Shown here piece by piece: positions 7,792-15,195 of a stretch of 32,802 nucleotides of DNA. The notes below the pieces were generated by a model that was not told where the DNA came from, did no database searches, and saw nothing but the letters and a program-made list of their open reading frames with translations. The stretch is from Mucilaginibacter sp. L294. GTDB taxonomy: Bacteria; Bacteroidota; Bacteroidia; Sphingobacteriales; Sphingobacteriaceae. Location: assembly GCF_001636615.1 (NCBI RefSeq), contig NZ_LGEK01000053.1, forward strand, positions 1-32,802. The letters are read 5' to 3'. The translations under genes and the position numbers were made by a program. Every line of letters begins with the position of its first letter. Positions within the stretch are counted from its first letter, which is position 1.

Positions 7792-8808
7792 ATGAGTTTA
7801 GCCGGAGCACAAAAAAAAGGACGAAAATTTTTAAACCCTATACCTACTGAAGATGCCGGTTTTGGCAAAATGATCCCTATCCTGAGGGAGTACATGAATA
7901 ATACGGCCGAAAACGTACCCAAAATTCCCTTAGGCCCATTTACAACAGATACTGCTATTTATAAAACGCCGCCAGCAAGCGGTTTACGCATTACCTGGGT
8001 TGGCCATACCAGTTTGCTCATCGAGATTGATGGCATCCGCATTTTAACAGACCCGGTTTGGAGCCAGCGGGTTTCTTTTTCGCAAGCTTTTGGCCCTAAA
8101 AGGTTTTTCCAACCGCCCATAGCGCTGGAAGACCTGCCCGAACTGGATGCGGTTATCGTATCGCACGACCATTACGACCACCTGGATAAAGCCACTATTA
8201 AGTTTTTTGCAGGCAAGCATATCCCCTTTATTACCCCAATGGGTGTTTGCAGATACCTGGAAGATTGGGGCATCCTGAAAAACTATATCAACGAGGTTGA
8301 CTGGGGCGACAGCGTGATGATAGGCCATTGCAACATTACGGCTACTCCATCAAGGCATTTTTCTGGCAGGGGGATTATCAATCGTAACGAAACACTTTGG
8401 GCATCTTTTGTCATCAAAGGGCCGCAGCATAATATCTATTTCGGTGCCGATTCGGGCTGGTTCCCTGGCTTTGCAGAGATAGGCGAAGCCTTTGGACCGT
8501 TCGATCTGACCATGCTGGAGGTTGGCGCATACGGCACATACTGGCCCGATATACACATGGGGCCTGATAACGCTACCAATGCACACCTTGCCTTAAAAGG
8601 TAATATCATGATGCCTATACACTGGGGCACATTTAGCCTGGCACCCCATGCGTGGTACGAACCGGCAGAAAGGCTATTGAAGCTTGCAGCAGAAAAAAAC
8701 ATCAAGTTATTTATGCCCGAGCCCGGTAAACCTACCGAGGTAAACGGCCCCTATAATTCGGAATGGTGGAAACGTTTTATGAGTAGCGCCAAGGGTCAGG
8801 ATATTTAG
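7792..8808 (+). CDS. Metallo-beta-lactamase-fold phosphodiesterase, NAPE-PLD/UlaG-like
   Basis: This 338-residue protein has the metal-binding signature SHDHYDHLD (H125, H127, D129, H130), plus H189, D220 in YFGADSGW and H277 in PIHWGTF, which complete a two-metal (probably zinc) site. The early WVGHTSLLIEIDG and TDPVW blocks and the spacing of the ligands match the NAPE-PLD branch, whose animal member hydrolyses N-acyl-phosphatidylethanolamine, with relatives such as UlaG that open lactones. No signal peptide is visible, so it is probably cytoplasmic. An in-frame TTG lies at 7786, but the ATG at 7792 was chosen. It stands alone, with 130 bases before it and a large repeat element after it. 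The exact substrate is unknown. Confidence 0.85.
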   Translation: MSLAGAQKKGRKFLNPIPTEDAGFGKMIPILREYMNNTAENVPKIPLGPFTTDTAIYKTPPASGLRITWVGHTSLLIEIDGIRILTDPVWSQRVSFSQAFGPKRFFQPPIALEDLPELDAVIVSHDHYDHLDKATIKFFAGKHIPFITPMGVCRYLEDWGILKNYINEVDWGDSVMIGHCNITATPSRHFSGRGIINRNETLWASFVIKGPQHNIYFGADSGWFPGFAEIGEAFGPFDLTMLEVGAYGTYWPDIHMGPDNATNAHLALKGNIMMPIHWGTFSLAPHAWYEPAERLLKLAAEKNIKLFMPEPGKPTEVNGPYNSEWWKRFMSSAKGQDI

Positions 8809-9029
8809 AGTCAGGAATCAAGAATAAAAGAATCAGCTAAGGAGGCACCTCCGGAGCCATTGACTATTCAATTTATGCTATAAACAGGCGACTCCTCTGG
8901 AGTTATAGAATTTAAAATATGAATAGTTCCATAGGAACTACCTGTTTATAGAAAAGACCAGATATTTAATGGCTCCAGCGGAGCCCCCTAATCGCTATAC
9001 ATATCCTGGTTCTTGACTCTTGATTCGCA
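8809..9029. repeat. About 220-bp palindromic intergenic element
   Basis: The gap holds a long imperfect inverted repeat. The left arm, AGGAGGCACCTCCGGAGCCA (8840-8859), matches the complement of GGCTCCAGCGGAGCCCCCTA on the right (8971-8990). CTATAAACAGG (8878-8888) matches CCTGTTTATAG (8941-8951). The middle carries two small hairpins with GACTCC...GGAGTT and AGTTCC...GGAACT. Both outer ends have GAATCAAGA-like sequence in opposite orientation. There is no ORF inside. It looks like a MITE- or REP-like mobile repeat, which could also act as a terminator for the gene at 7792. Confidence 0.6.
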
Positions 9030-9050
9030 TAAATAATGTAAATTTATGGT

Positions 9051-9926
9051 ATGAAAAACACGGTATCATTTTGTAAAACGCTATTTATGCTGATGCTGTG
9101 CAGTTTTGCAACGCAGGCCCAAACGGTTATCCCGCTATGGGCTAAGGGCGCGCCGGGTTTTGAGAACCGCCGTAACGAACCTGAGCAGGCTAAAGATTAC
9201 TGGGTAAAAAATATCCATAACCCATCCTTAACGGTTTACCTGCCCCCTGCCGATAAGGCCAATGGCGCGGCGGTGGTAATTTGCCCTGGTGGCGGGCACC
9301 GTTTATTGGTTTACAATTCGGAAGGTGTGGCGCCGGCTAAATTCTATAACAGTTTAGGCATAACCGTTTTTATATTAAAATACCGTTTAGGCAGGGATAC
9401 TTTATCACCTTATAAGGTTGATATACATCCCAAACAAGATGCTTACCGCGCCATGCGTTTGGTACGCAGCCGCGCCGCTGAGTTTAATATTGATACCAAC
9501 CGTATAGGTATGATGGGGTTTTCGGCAGGTGGCGAAGTGGTAGATATGGTTGCCTTTAGCGGCTGGAAAGGCGACCCAAAAGCCGCCGACCCGATTGACC
9601 GTGCCAACGCCAAACCAAACTTTATTGTACAGGTGTATCCCGGCCCGGGCTTCGTACCCGAAACCATCCCTACAGATGCACCACCCGCCTTTTTAGTGGC
9701 CGCCAATGATGATGTCTGCTGCTCGTTACCCATCATACAGCTATTACAGCGCTATCGCGAAGCAAAAGTACCGGTAGAGATGCATCTATATGCCAAAGGC
9801 GACCATGCCTTTAATATGGGCACCAACCGCAAGCTGGTCTCTATCAATAACTGGCCGCAGCGCCTTGCCGACTGGCTGCAGGACAGTAATATTTTGCAAC
9901 CCGAGCGAAAGAAGATCTTGCATTAA
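9051..9926 (+). CDS. Secreted alpha/beta-hydrolase, carbohydrate-esterase-like (BD-FAE/acetylxylan esterase type)
   Basis: This 291-residue protein has a signal peptide (cleavage after TQAQ, about residue 24), so it acts in the periplasm or outside. The mature part opens with IPLWAKGAPG, a start common in Bacteroidota xylan esterase-like hydrolases. The oxyanion loop is CPGGGH (78-83), the nucleophile S158 lies in GFSAGG, the acid is D220 or D221 in AANDD, and the base is H252 in KGDHAF. Such enzymes remove acetyl or feruloyl groups from plant polysaccharides, though the substrate here is not proven and no glycoside hydrolase or SusCD pair is next to it. The length is normal. Confidence 0.8.
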   Translation: MKNTVSFCKTLFMLMLCSFATQAQTVIPLWAKGAPGFENRRNEPEQAKDYWVKNIHNPSLTVYLPPADKANGAAVVICPGGGHRLLVYNSEGVAPAKFYNSLGITVFILKYRLGRDTLSPYKVDIHPKQDAYRAMRLVRSRAAEFNIDTNRIGMMGFSAGGEVVDMVAFSGWKGDPKAADPIDRANAKPNFIVQVYPGPGFVPETIPTDAPPAFLVAANDDVCCSLPIIQLLQRYREAKVPVEMHLYAKGDHAFNMGTNRKLVSINNWPQRLADWLQDSNILQPERKKILH

Positions 9927-9933
9927 GGTTTAT

Positions 9934-10000
9934 TTCACGAAAAGACGCAGAGACGCTAAAAACTTTAATCGGATTGCGTCTTAGCGTCTTGGCGTGAGAA
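9934..10000. repeat. GACGC-type inverted repeat between the esterase and trx genes
   Basis: The left arm (9934-9957), ending AAAAGACGCAGAGACGCT, and the right arm (9976-10000), GCGTCTTAGCGTCTTGGCGT plus five bases, form a 24-25 bp imperfect stem with an 18-base loop. The arms are made of repeated GACGC words. Such words are a frequent kind of intergenic repeat in Sphingobacteria, from general recollection. It could stop transcription from the esterase gene, although no clear T run follows. Confidence 0.5.
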
Positions 10001-10045
10001 TAATTTTACGCTGCAAAACGTAATCACAATTTATCCGTTATTACT

Positions 10046-10055
10046 AAAAGGAGAT
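10046..10055 (+). promoter_or_regulatory. Strong Shine-Dalgarno site of trxA
   Basis: AAAAGGAGAT lies six bases before the ATG at 10062. Most starts in this window have no such site, as is usual in Bacteroidota, so this one stands out and fixes the start. Confidence 0.7.
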
Positions 10056-10061
10056 AAACCC

Positions 10062-10364
10062 ATGGCAAACTTTCAGGATATTATAGCATCAGACAAACCC
10101 GTGCTGGTCGATTTTTCGGCAGAGTGGTGCGGGCCGTGTAAAATGATGCCACCTATTTTAAAGCAAGTTAAAGATGCACTTGGCGATAAGGTAACCATCA
10201 TCAAGATCGACATTGATAAAAACCCCGCGGCTGCCAGCGCTTACCGTGTACAAAGCGTGCCCACTTTAATGGTTTTCCAGAACGGGCAAAGCAAATGGCG
10301 CCAAAGCGGCGTAATGCAAGCCGGGCAATTGCAGCAGGTTATTCAGCAATACATTAAGCCTTAA
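10062..10364 (+). CDS. trxA: Thioredoxin
   Basis: This 100-residue protein is a classic cytoplasmic thioredoxin, with the redox motif WCGPC at residues 22-26 after VLVDFSAE and the cis-proline in SVPTLMVF. It reduces protein disulfides and takes electrons from thioredoxin reductase. Unusually for this window, an AAAAGGAGAT Shine-Dalgarno sequence (10046-10055) lies just ahead of the start. The stop codon is only three bases from the stop of the convergent membrane protein gene, leaving no room for a terminator between them. The gene symbol is used in the family sense; the genome may have several thioredoxins. Confidence 0.92.
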   Translation: MANFQDIIASDKPVLVDFSAEWCGPCKMMPPILKQVKDALGDKVTIIKIDIDKNPAAASAYRVQSVPTLMVFQNGQSKWRQSGVMQAGQLQQVIQQYIKP

Positions 10365-10367
10365 CGG

Positions 10368-11558
10368 CTACAAATAACTTAGCCACCATTGCTTGTGGGT
10401 TTTCTTATAACCAGAGAACCACTTACATGGGTAATAAAGCGATAAAATAATGCCCAGCCAAATCAGGTAAACTATGCCTATGCTAAAACCAAACCCCGGC
10501 GGCGCAAAAAGGAAGGGAGCGTTTGGCGTAACGATCTGCGAGGTTTTGAACCCCTGTAAAAAGAACACAATAACTGTTAGAACCCGTATCAGGTAAAAGT
10601 GACACACGTAATAAAAGAAGGGTACGCTGCCATACACTTTGAAAAACCCCGCCAGTTTCCCCGCCGATTTTTCTGTTAGTGCCAATATTAATAACGCTAC
10701 TGATAAGGTAAGCAAAGTGTACATGAGCGATGGCGGGTATTTGCTTACATTCAAAAACGACATAAAAGTAAACATCCCGTTTTTTTGTGCCGACCATGGC
10801 GCCGGGTCGCCATAGGCATTAACCAGCCGTAACGCCATAAACACCAGGAATAATAATAATGATGCGTATACCAGCATTATCTTCCTATCTGCCGGCTTGT
10901 ATTTGGCCTGGTATAAACCGCCAAAAGCATAACCCAGCAACATTACGCCAGTCCAGGGTATAACTGCGTAAAGGGCAAATACCACATGCGTTTTATCTAA
11001 AAAGAACAAAGTCCCCCGGGCGGTGAACAACAGCTTCATTAACACATCTTCGGTGCCGTTGGGTGCCAGTTGTATGTTATTAAGCAGATCATGGCCAACA
11101 ATTATCAATACCCCTATTAATCCTATCGCCCGTGCTGGTAAACGCACCAATAAGCCAAGCAATATCATGCTCACGCCTATTGCCCATATTACCTGCAGGG
11201 CTATGCCATTATAAAGCGGGTTAAGCGATAATGCCAAAGTGATGATAGCTACCTCTACAAACACCAGCCATAGCCCACGTTTTATCAAAAAGCCGCTCAA
11301 TTCGCCTTTTGTGCGCCGGGTGCCGGCCAGGTATGCCGAAAGTCCGCTTAAAAAAACAAACGTGGGGGCACAGAAGTGGGTTATCCAACGGGTAAAGAAC
11401 AATATGGGTGTAGTTGTCGCGAGGTTTGTTGGGTCGCTGGTAATGGCGCCTGTGTGGAAATATTCGCGCGTATGATCTATCGCCATGATCAGCATAATAA
11501 CGCCGCGTAATATATCAATAGATTGCACCCGCTGTTTGGTGGATAAGCTTGTGGTCAT
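10368..11558 (-). CDS. DUF1624 multi-pass membrane protein (HGSNAT-like acyltransferase fold)
   Basis: This 396-residue inner-membrane protein has about ten hydrophobic helices. Its N-terminus carries RVQSIDILRGVIMLIMAIDH, the signature of the DUF1624 and heparan-alpha-glucosaminide N-acetyltransferase-like group, in which the conserved LRG and DHTR residues lie at the first membrane helix. Another typical block is FCAPTFVFLSGLSAYL. Human HGSNAT moves an acetyl group across the membrane to a sugar; bacterial members are thought to modify envelope glycans, but the substrate is not known here. It stands alone on the minus strand, and a cloverleaf-like repeat lies just upstream. Confidence 0.8.
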   Translation of the reverse strand: MTTSLSTKQRVQSIDILRGVIMLIMAIDHTREYFHTGAITSDPTNLATTTPILFFTRWITHFCAPTFVFLSGLSAYLAGTRRTKGELSGFLIKRGLWLVFVEVAIITLALSLNPLYNGIALQVIWAIGVSMILLGLLVRLPARAIGLIGVLIIVGHDLLNNIQLAPNGTEDVLMKLLFTARGTLFFLDKTHVVFALYAVIPWTGVMLLGYAFGGLYQAKYKPADRKIMLVYASLLLFLVFMALRLVNAYGDPAPWSAQKNGMFTFMSFLNVSKYPPSLMYTLLTLSVALLILALTEKSAGKLAGFFKVYGSVPFFYYVCHFYLIRVLTVIVFFLQGFKTSQIVTPNAPFLFAPPGFGFSIGIVYLIWLGIILSLYYPCKWFSGYKKTHKQWWLSYL

Positions 11559-11624
11559 AACTGTAACGTTCAGGGTTTTATGACTTGAAATTACAGAAAA
11601 TTATCAGTCAATAAAAATTGGAGA

Positions 11625-11717
11625 TTTGGCTAAAGTCAACGGCAATGAATTAATATTCTTTCATTGCCGCCCCATTTATGGGGCGGATAATATCACGATC
11701 AAATGGCTTTAGCCAAA
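11625..11717. repeat. Cloverleaf-like inverted-repeat element
   Basis: An outer 11-bp stem, TTTGGCTAAAG (11625-11635) with CTTTAGCCAAA (11707-11717), encloses two further hairpins. The first is CGGCAATGAA (11640-11649) with TTCATTGCCG (11660-11669), the second CCGCCCCAT (11667-11675) with ATGGGGCGG (11678-11686); they share three bases. All stems are perfect. The element fills the gap between the PAP2 gene end and the DUF1624 gene start. It could be a transcribed structure or a small mobile repeat. Confidence 0.65.
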
Positions 11718-11731
11718 ATAGAAGAAGATGT

Positions 11732-12397
11732 TTACTCCGTTTCGGCAACCGGCGCTTCTGCTTTAGTGGCACGTTTACGCAGGTATAACCATGAGAGCAG
11801 GTAAAGCGAAAGCACTCCTAACAAAAAGCCACCCAGTACATCAGTAAACCAATGCGCCCCCAGATATATGCGGGAGAATGGTATGGTAAAAATGAAGAAG
11901 AGACTAATAATGATGACGATATATTTTAAGGCTTTGGGGATATGCTCTAACTGAACCATCAGCAATATCAAAAACCCAAAAAACACTACATAAAACATCA
12001 TATGCCCACTGGGGAAGCTTTGCTGTGTGGTTTCAAAAACAATGCGTACAAAATCTTTTGATGGCCTTGGCCTGTTAACCAGGGCTTTTACTACGGTACT
12101 GATCAAGCCCGTAGCACCTGTTAATAAAACAAACAATGCCGCCTTTTTATATTTAAACAGAAAAAAAAGCAACGCGGTTACCGGTACAATAATAAAAGAC
12201 TCGGGCATATAGCCGGGCGTACTTATCAGGTACATCACCCTGTCAATAACCGGGTTTTGATGTTCCTGGACCTCTCTGGAGAATTTTATGTCAATAGCCA
12301 GCGTGGGGTATATCGCTACTATTATGGAAAGCGCTATAAACCCCAGCGTAATTACAGATAGTACCAACAGCATAATATGCCGTCTGTGTATGTTCAT
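11732..12397 (-). CDS. PAP2-family membrane phosphatase
   Basis: This 221-residue protein has about five or six membrane helices and all three PAP2 motifs: K104-x6-R111-P112 in KALVNRPRP, SFPSGH (127-132) with the catalytic histidine H132, and SRIYLGAHWFTD with R176 and H182. Such enzymes remove phosphate from lipids such as phosphatidic acid, phosphatidylglycerophosphate or undecaprenyl pyrophosphate; which one cannot be said. The C-terminus is an acidic, Ala-rich tail. The gene begins five bases after the pyruvate oxidase stop, so the two are probably transcribed together, although a shared pathway is not obvious. Confidence 0.88.
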   Translation of the reverse strand: MNIHRRHIMLLVLSVITLGFIALSIIVAIYPTLAIDIKFSREVQEHQNPVIDRVMYLISTPGYMPESFIIVPVTALLFFLFKYKKAALFVLLTGATGLISTVVKALVNRPRPSKDFVRIVFETTQQSFPSGHMMFYVVFFGFLILLMVQLEHIPKALKYIVIIISLFFIFTIPFSRIYLGAHWFTDVLGGFLLGVLSLYLLSWLYLRKRATKAEAPVAETE

Positions 12398-12402
12398 TTA
12401 TA

Positions 12403-14139
12403 TTAGATCAGGTCTTTTAAATGTTTATAGTTGGCCTTTATGGTATCTATAACCTCGTCCATGCGCCCGTTGAGCATCAGTTTGGTCATAGATACTGCCA
12501 TCCCCTTCACCTGCCCCAATTCTATTTTTGGTGGCATAGCTAAAGCGTTAGGGTCTGTAAATATATTTATTAAAGCCGGGCCTTTGTATATCAATCCTTC
12601 AATTAATGCCTGGCGTGCGCCATCGGGGTCTTTTATGGTGATGCCTTTTATGCCCATCGCTTCAGCAACCATGGCAAAATCGGGGTTGTGCATCTCGGTT
12701 TGCCAATCGGGCAGGCCGGCTACTTCCATCTCCAGCTTCACCATCCCTAACGAGCGGTTATTGAATACGATGATCTTTATCGGCAGGTTATATTGAGTGA
12801 TGGTAGCTAAGTCGCCCAGCAGCATCGATAAGCCGCCATCGCCACATAGTGCAACTACCTGCCTGCCTGGGCAAGCCAAAGCGGCGCCAATAGCCTGCGG
12901 CATGGCATTAGCCATTGACCCGTGGTTAAAAGAACCTATCATTTTACGCTTACCCGTAGCGTTGATATAGCGCGATCCCCAAACGCATGACATGCCCGTA
13001 TCTACAGTAAAGATGGCATCATCTGTAGCCAGCTCATCAATCAGGCTGGCAATGTATTCGGGGTGGATGTTCTCTTTTTTACCGGTGTCCTTTACGTAAG
13101 TTTTCATGTTATCCTTAACATGCGCGTAAAATTTTAGCTGTGCCTGCAAAAAGCTATCATCCTCATGCTGCTCAACCTGTGGCAGTAACCCGGTAAGGGT
13201 ATCCTTAATAGATCCGCTTAACCCCACATCTACTTTGGCGCGGCGGCCAATGCGTTCGGGCTTGATATCGATCTGTACAATTTTACAATCTGTAGGCATA
13301 AACGGCGTGTACGGGAAATCGGTGCCCAATAGCACCAGCAGGTCACTCTCATGCATGCTATGATAGGCCGATGGCAGGCCTAATAAGCCCGTCATGCCAA
13401 CTTCGTTTGGGTTATTGTATTGGATATCCATCTTAGAGCGAAACGAGTAAGCCACCGGCGCATTAAGTTTTTGCGATAAGGAAACTACTTCATCGTGCGC
13501 ATCAGCGGCCCCTATCCCGCAAAACAGCGTAATTTTTTTATGCTGATTAAGCAATGCGGCAAGCTTTACAAGGTCTTCATCAGATGGCCTGGTAACCGCA
13601 ACCGGGTCAAAGTTTTGGGTAGATGTGGTGATCTCTTCGGCATCCATGCTGGTCAGATCGCCCGGCAGGCCAATTACCGAAACACCTTTACGGTGTAGCG
13701 CGGCCTGGATGCCCGCCTGCAACATCCTCGGTAGTTGTTTGGGCGTGGTAGCCACCTGGTTATAATGGCTGCAATCGTCAAATAATTTAATGGTGTTGGT
13801 TTCCTGGAAATATTCGGTACCGTATTCAAAACTGGCTATGGTAGAAGCTATAGCAATAACGGGTGCGCCCGAGCGGTGTGCATCATACAACCCATTTATC
13901 AGGTGTACATGCCCCGGGCCGCTGCTGCCCGCGCAACAGGCAAGGGTACCTGTTACTTGCGCTTCGGCCCCGGCTGCGTAAGCCCCGGCTTCTTCGTGGC
14001 GCACGTGCACCCACTGGATACTGCCTTCGCGCCTTACGGCATCATTTATCTCGTTTAAGCTATCGCCGGTTACGGCGTATATCCTTTTGATGCCGGCGTT
14101 CACCAACATCTCTACCAATTGGTCTGCTACCTTTGCCAT
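12403..14139 (-). CDS. poxB: Thiamine-diphosphate pyruvate oxidase/dehydrogenase (PoxB type)
   Basis: This 578-residue enzyme has the usual three domains of the family. The N-terminal TPP-binding part carries VTGDSLNE and RHEEAGAYAAGAEA with the catalytic glutamate at E50. The middle FAD-binding part contains FCGIGAADAHDEV. The C-terminal TPP/magnesium-binding part has GDGG (433-436) and VFNNRSLGM. It closely follows E. coli PoxB in length and in order of motifs, as recalled. That enzyme oxidises pyruvate to acetate and CO2 and passes electrons to quinone at the membrane. The last helix (MDEVIDTIKANYKHLKDL) could serve as the membrane-binding tail. It is the first of two genes, with the PAP2 gene after it. 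Other possibilities are an acetolactate synthase-like or oxygen-using pyruvate oxidase. Confidence 0.78.
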   Translation of the reverse strand: MAKVADQLVEMLVNAGIKRIYAVTGDSLNEINDAVRREGSIQWVHVRHEEAGAYAAGAEAQVTGTLACCAGSSGPGHVHLINGLYDAHRSGAPVIAIASTIASFEYGTEYFQETNTIKLFDDCSHYNQVATTPKQLPRMLQAGIQAALHRKGVSVIGLPGDLTSMDAEEITTSTQNFDPVAVTRPSDEDLVKLAALLNQHKKITLFCGIGAADAHDEVVSLSQKLNAPVAYSFRSKMDIQYNNPNEVGMTGLLGLPSAYHSMHESDLLVLLGTDFPYTPFMPTDCKIVQIDIKPERIGRRAKVDVGLSGSIKDTLTGLLPQVEQHEDDSFLQAQLKFYAHVKDNMKTYVKDTGKKENIHPEYIASLIDELATDDAIFTVDTGMSCVWGSRYINATGKRKMIGSFNHGSMANAMPQAIGAALACPGRQVVALCGDGGLSMLLGDLATITQYNLPIKIIVFNNRSLGMVKLEMEVAGLPDWQTEMHNPDFAMVAEAMGIKGITIKDPDGARQALIEGLIYKGPALINIFTDPNALAMPPKIELGQVKGMAVSMTKLMLNGRMDEVIDTIKANYKHLKDLI

Positions 14140-14223
14140 TTTACGTTTAATTATTATACTATTTAAACCTGATAAGCTGGTAGGGGTTTTAAAATTCAGA
14201 AAATTACTTTAAGGATTATTAAT

Positions 14224-14335
14224 TTAACCACAAAGAGCACAAAGATTTATGAGGCTGTAATTCACAAAGGGCACAAAGAGACCTTATTTGAATATAATAG
14301 CATGACCCTTTAAGCTTCGTGCTCTTTGTGGTTAA
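14224..14335. repeat. CACAAAGAGCAC inverted repeat
   Basis: A perfect 17-bp inverted repeat, TTAACCACAAAGAGCAC (14224-14240) and GTGCTCTTTGTGGTTAA (14319-14335), brackets 78 bases. A further variant, TTCACAAAGGGCACAAAGAG (14261-14280), lies inside in direct orientation to the left arm. The element is in the 265-base gap between the pyruvate oxidase gene start and the rplQ terminator, which otherwise shows no gene. Confidence 0.6.
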
Positions 14336-14346
14336 AAACATAGTTT

Positions 14347-14379
14347 AAAAAAAAAAGCCCCCCGATAGATCGGGGGGCT
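14347..14379 (-). terminator. Terminator of the ribosomal protein operon (after rplQ)
   Basis: On the minus strand a perfect 11-bp stem, AGCCCCCCGAT with ATCGGGGGGCT and a two-base gap, is followed directly by a run of ten Ts. It lies about 25 bases after the rplQ stop, a textbook intrinsic terminator for the whole cluster. Confidence 0.95.
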
Positions 14380-14404
14380 TATATACTTTAAGTTGAATAA
14401 TTAA

Positions 14405-15007
14405 TTATTCGCCTTTTTCAGCATTTTCTTCCTTGTCATCAGCTGCAGGAGCTTCAGTTGCAGGAGTTTCTTCAACTGCAGGAGTTGCTTCAGCAACCGG
14501 AGCCTCAGCTACAGTTTCTTCAGCTACTACTGGTGCAGCAGTTTCTTTTGCTACAGGCGCATCAGTTTCAGCTTTTGCTTTAGAAGCACCACCACGGCGA
14601 CGTGTTGATTTTTTCTCAGCTTTAGCAGCAACATCTTTACCGTAAACAGTGTTGTAATCAACTAACTCGATGATAGCCATTTCAGCGTTATCGCCTAAAC
14701 GGTTCTCTAACTTAACGATACGTGTGTAACCACCCGGGCGGTTAGCAATTTTCTCGGCAACTTCACGGAACAAAGTGTTCACGGTGTCTTTGTCTTGTAA
14801 ATAGCTAAATACGGTACGGCGTGAGTGCGTAGTATCGTTTTTTGATTTAGTTAAAAGTGGCTCAACATAACCGCGTAAAGCTTTTGCTTTTGCTAATGTT
14901 GTTGTAATACGCTTGTGTTGGATAAGCGAAGAAGCCATGTTAGCCAACATCGCTTTGCGGTGGCTGTCTGTACGACCTAAGTGGTTAACTTTTTTTCCGT
15001 GTCTCAT
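14405..15007 (-). CDS. rplQ: 50S ribosomal protein L17 with acidic Ala/Glu/Pro tail
   Basis: The first 125 residues form normal L17 (bL17), starting [20 protein letters not shown] and with the [20 protein letters not shown] block near 91-110. L17 sits at the exit-tunnel side of the large subunit. Residues 128-200 are an added low-complexity tail: a basic stretch [14 protein letters not shown], then Ala, Pro, Glu, Thr and Val with many acidic residues. This makes the protein 200 residues against about 127 in E. coli. It is the last gene of the cluster, 188 bases after rpoA, and a strong hairpin stands between them. Confidence 0.97.
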   Translation of the reverse strand: MRHGKKVNHLGRTDSHRKAMLANMASSLIQHKRITTTLAKAKALRGYVEPLLTKSKNDTTHSRRTVFSYLQDKDTVNTLFREVAEKIANRPGGYTRIVKLENRLGDNAEMAIIELVDYNTVYGKDVAAKAEKKSTRRRGGASKAKAETDAPVAKETAAPVVAEETVAEAPVAEATPAVEETPATEAPAADDKEENAEKGE

Positions 15008-15145
15008 TTGTTTTTGTGTTGTGGCACGTGCATACCGTTGGGCGACTTATAAAATCAAGCCCGCGGAATTACGCGATATTTAGTGACTTGTTAATTAGCG
15101 GTCGGAGATTCGTCACCGTATCATCTCCAGCCAAAGTTCTATTTA

Positions 15146-15185
15146 AATAAAAAGAGGTTAGTGATGTAGTACATCACTAACCTCT
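15146..15185 (-). terminator. Intrinsic terminator or attenuator between rpoA and rplQ
   Basis: On the minus strand, ten bases after the rpoA stop, AGAGGTTAGTGATG and CATCACTAACCTCT form a perfect 14-bp stem with a five-base loop, followed by TTTTATTT. It lies inside what should be one operon. The 139 bases between it and rplQ hold no clear Bacteroidota promoter; GAACTTTG is only a near match. Confidence 0.82.
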
Positions 15186-15195
15186 AATCATAAAA

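Noticed and set aside
13495..14090. Plus-strand open frames inside the pyruvate oxidase gene
   Set aside because: They are opposite a complete, motif-rich enzyme gene and show no domain features.
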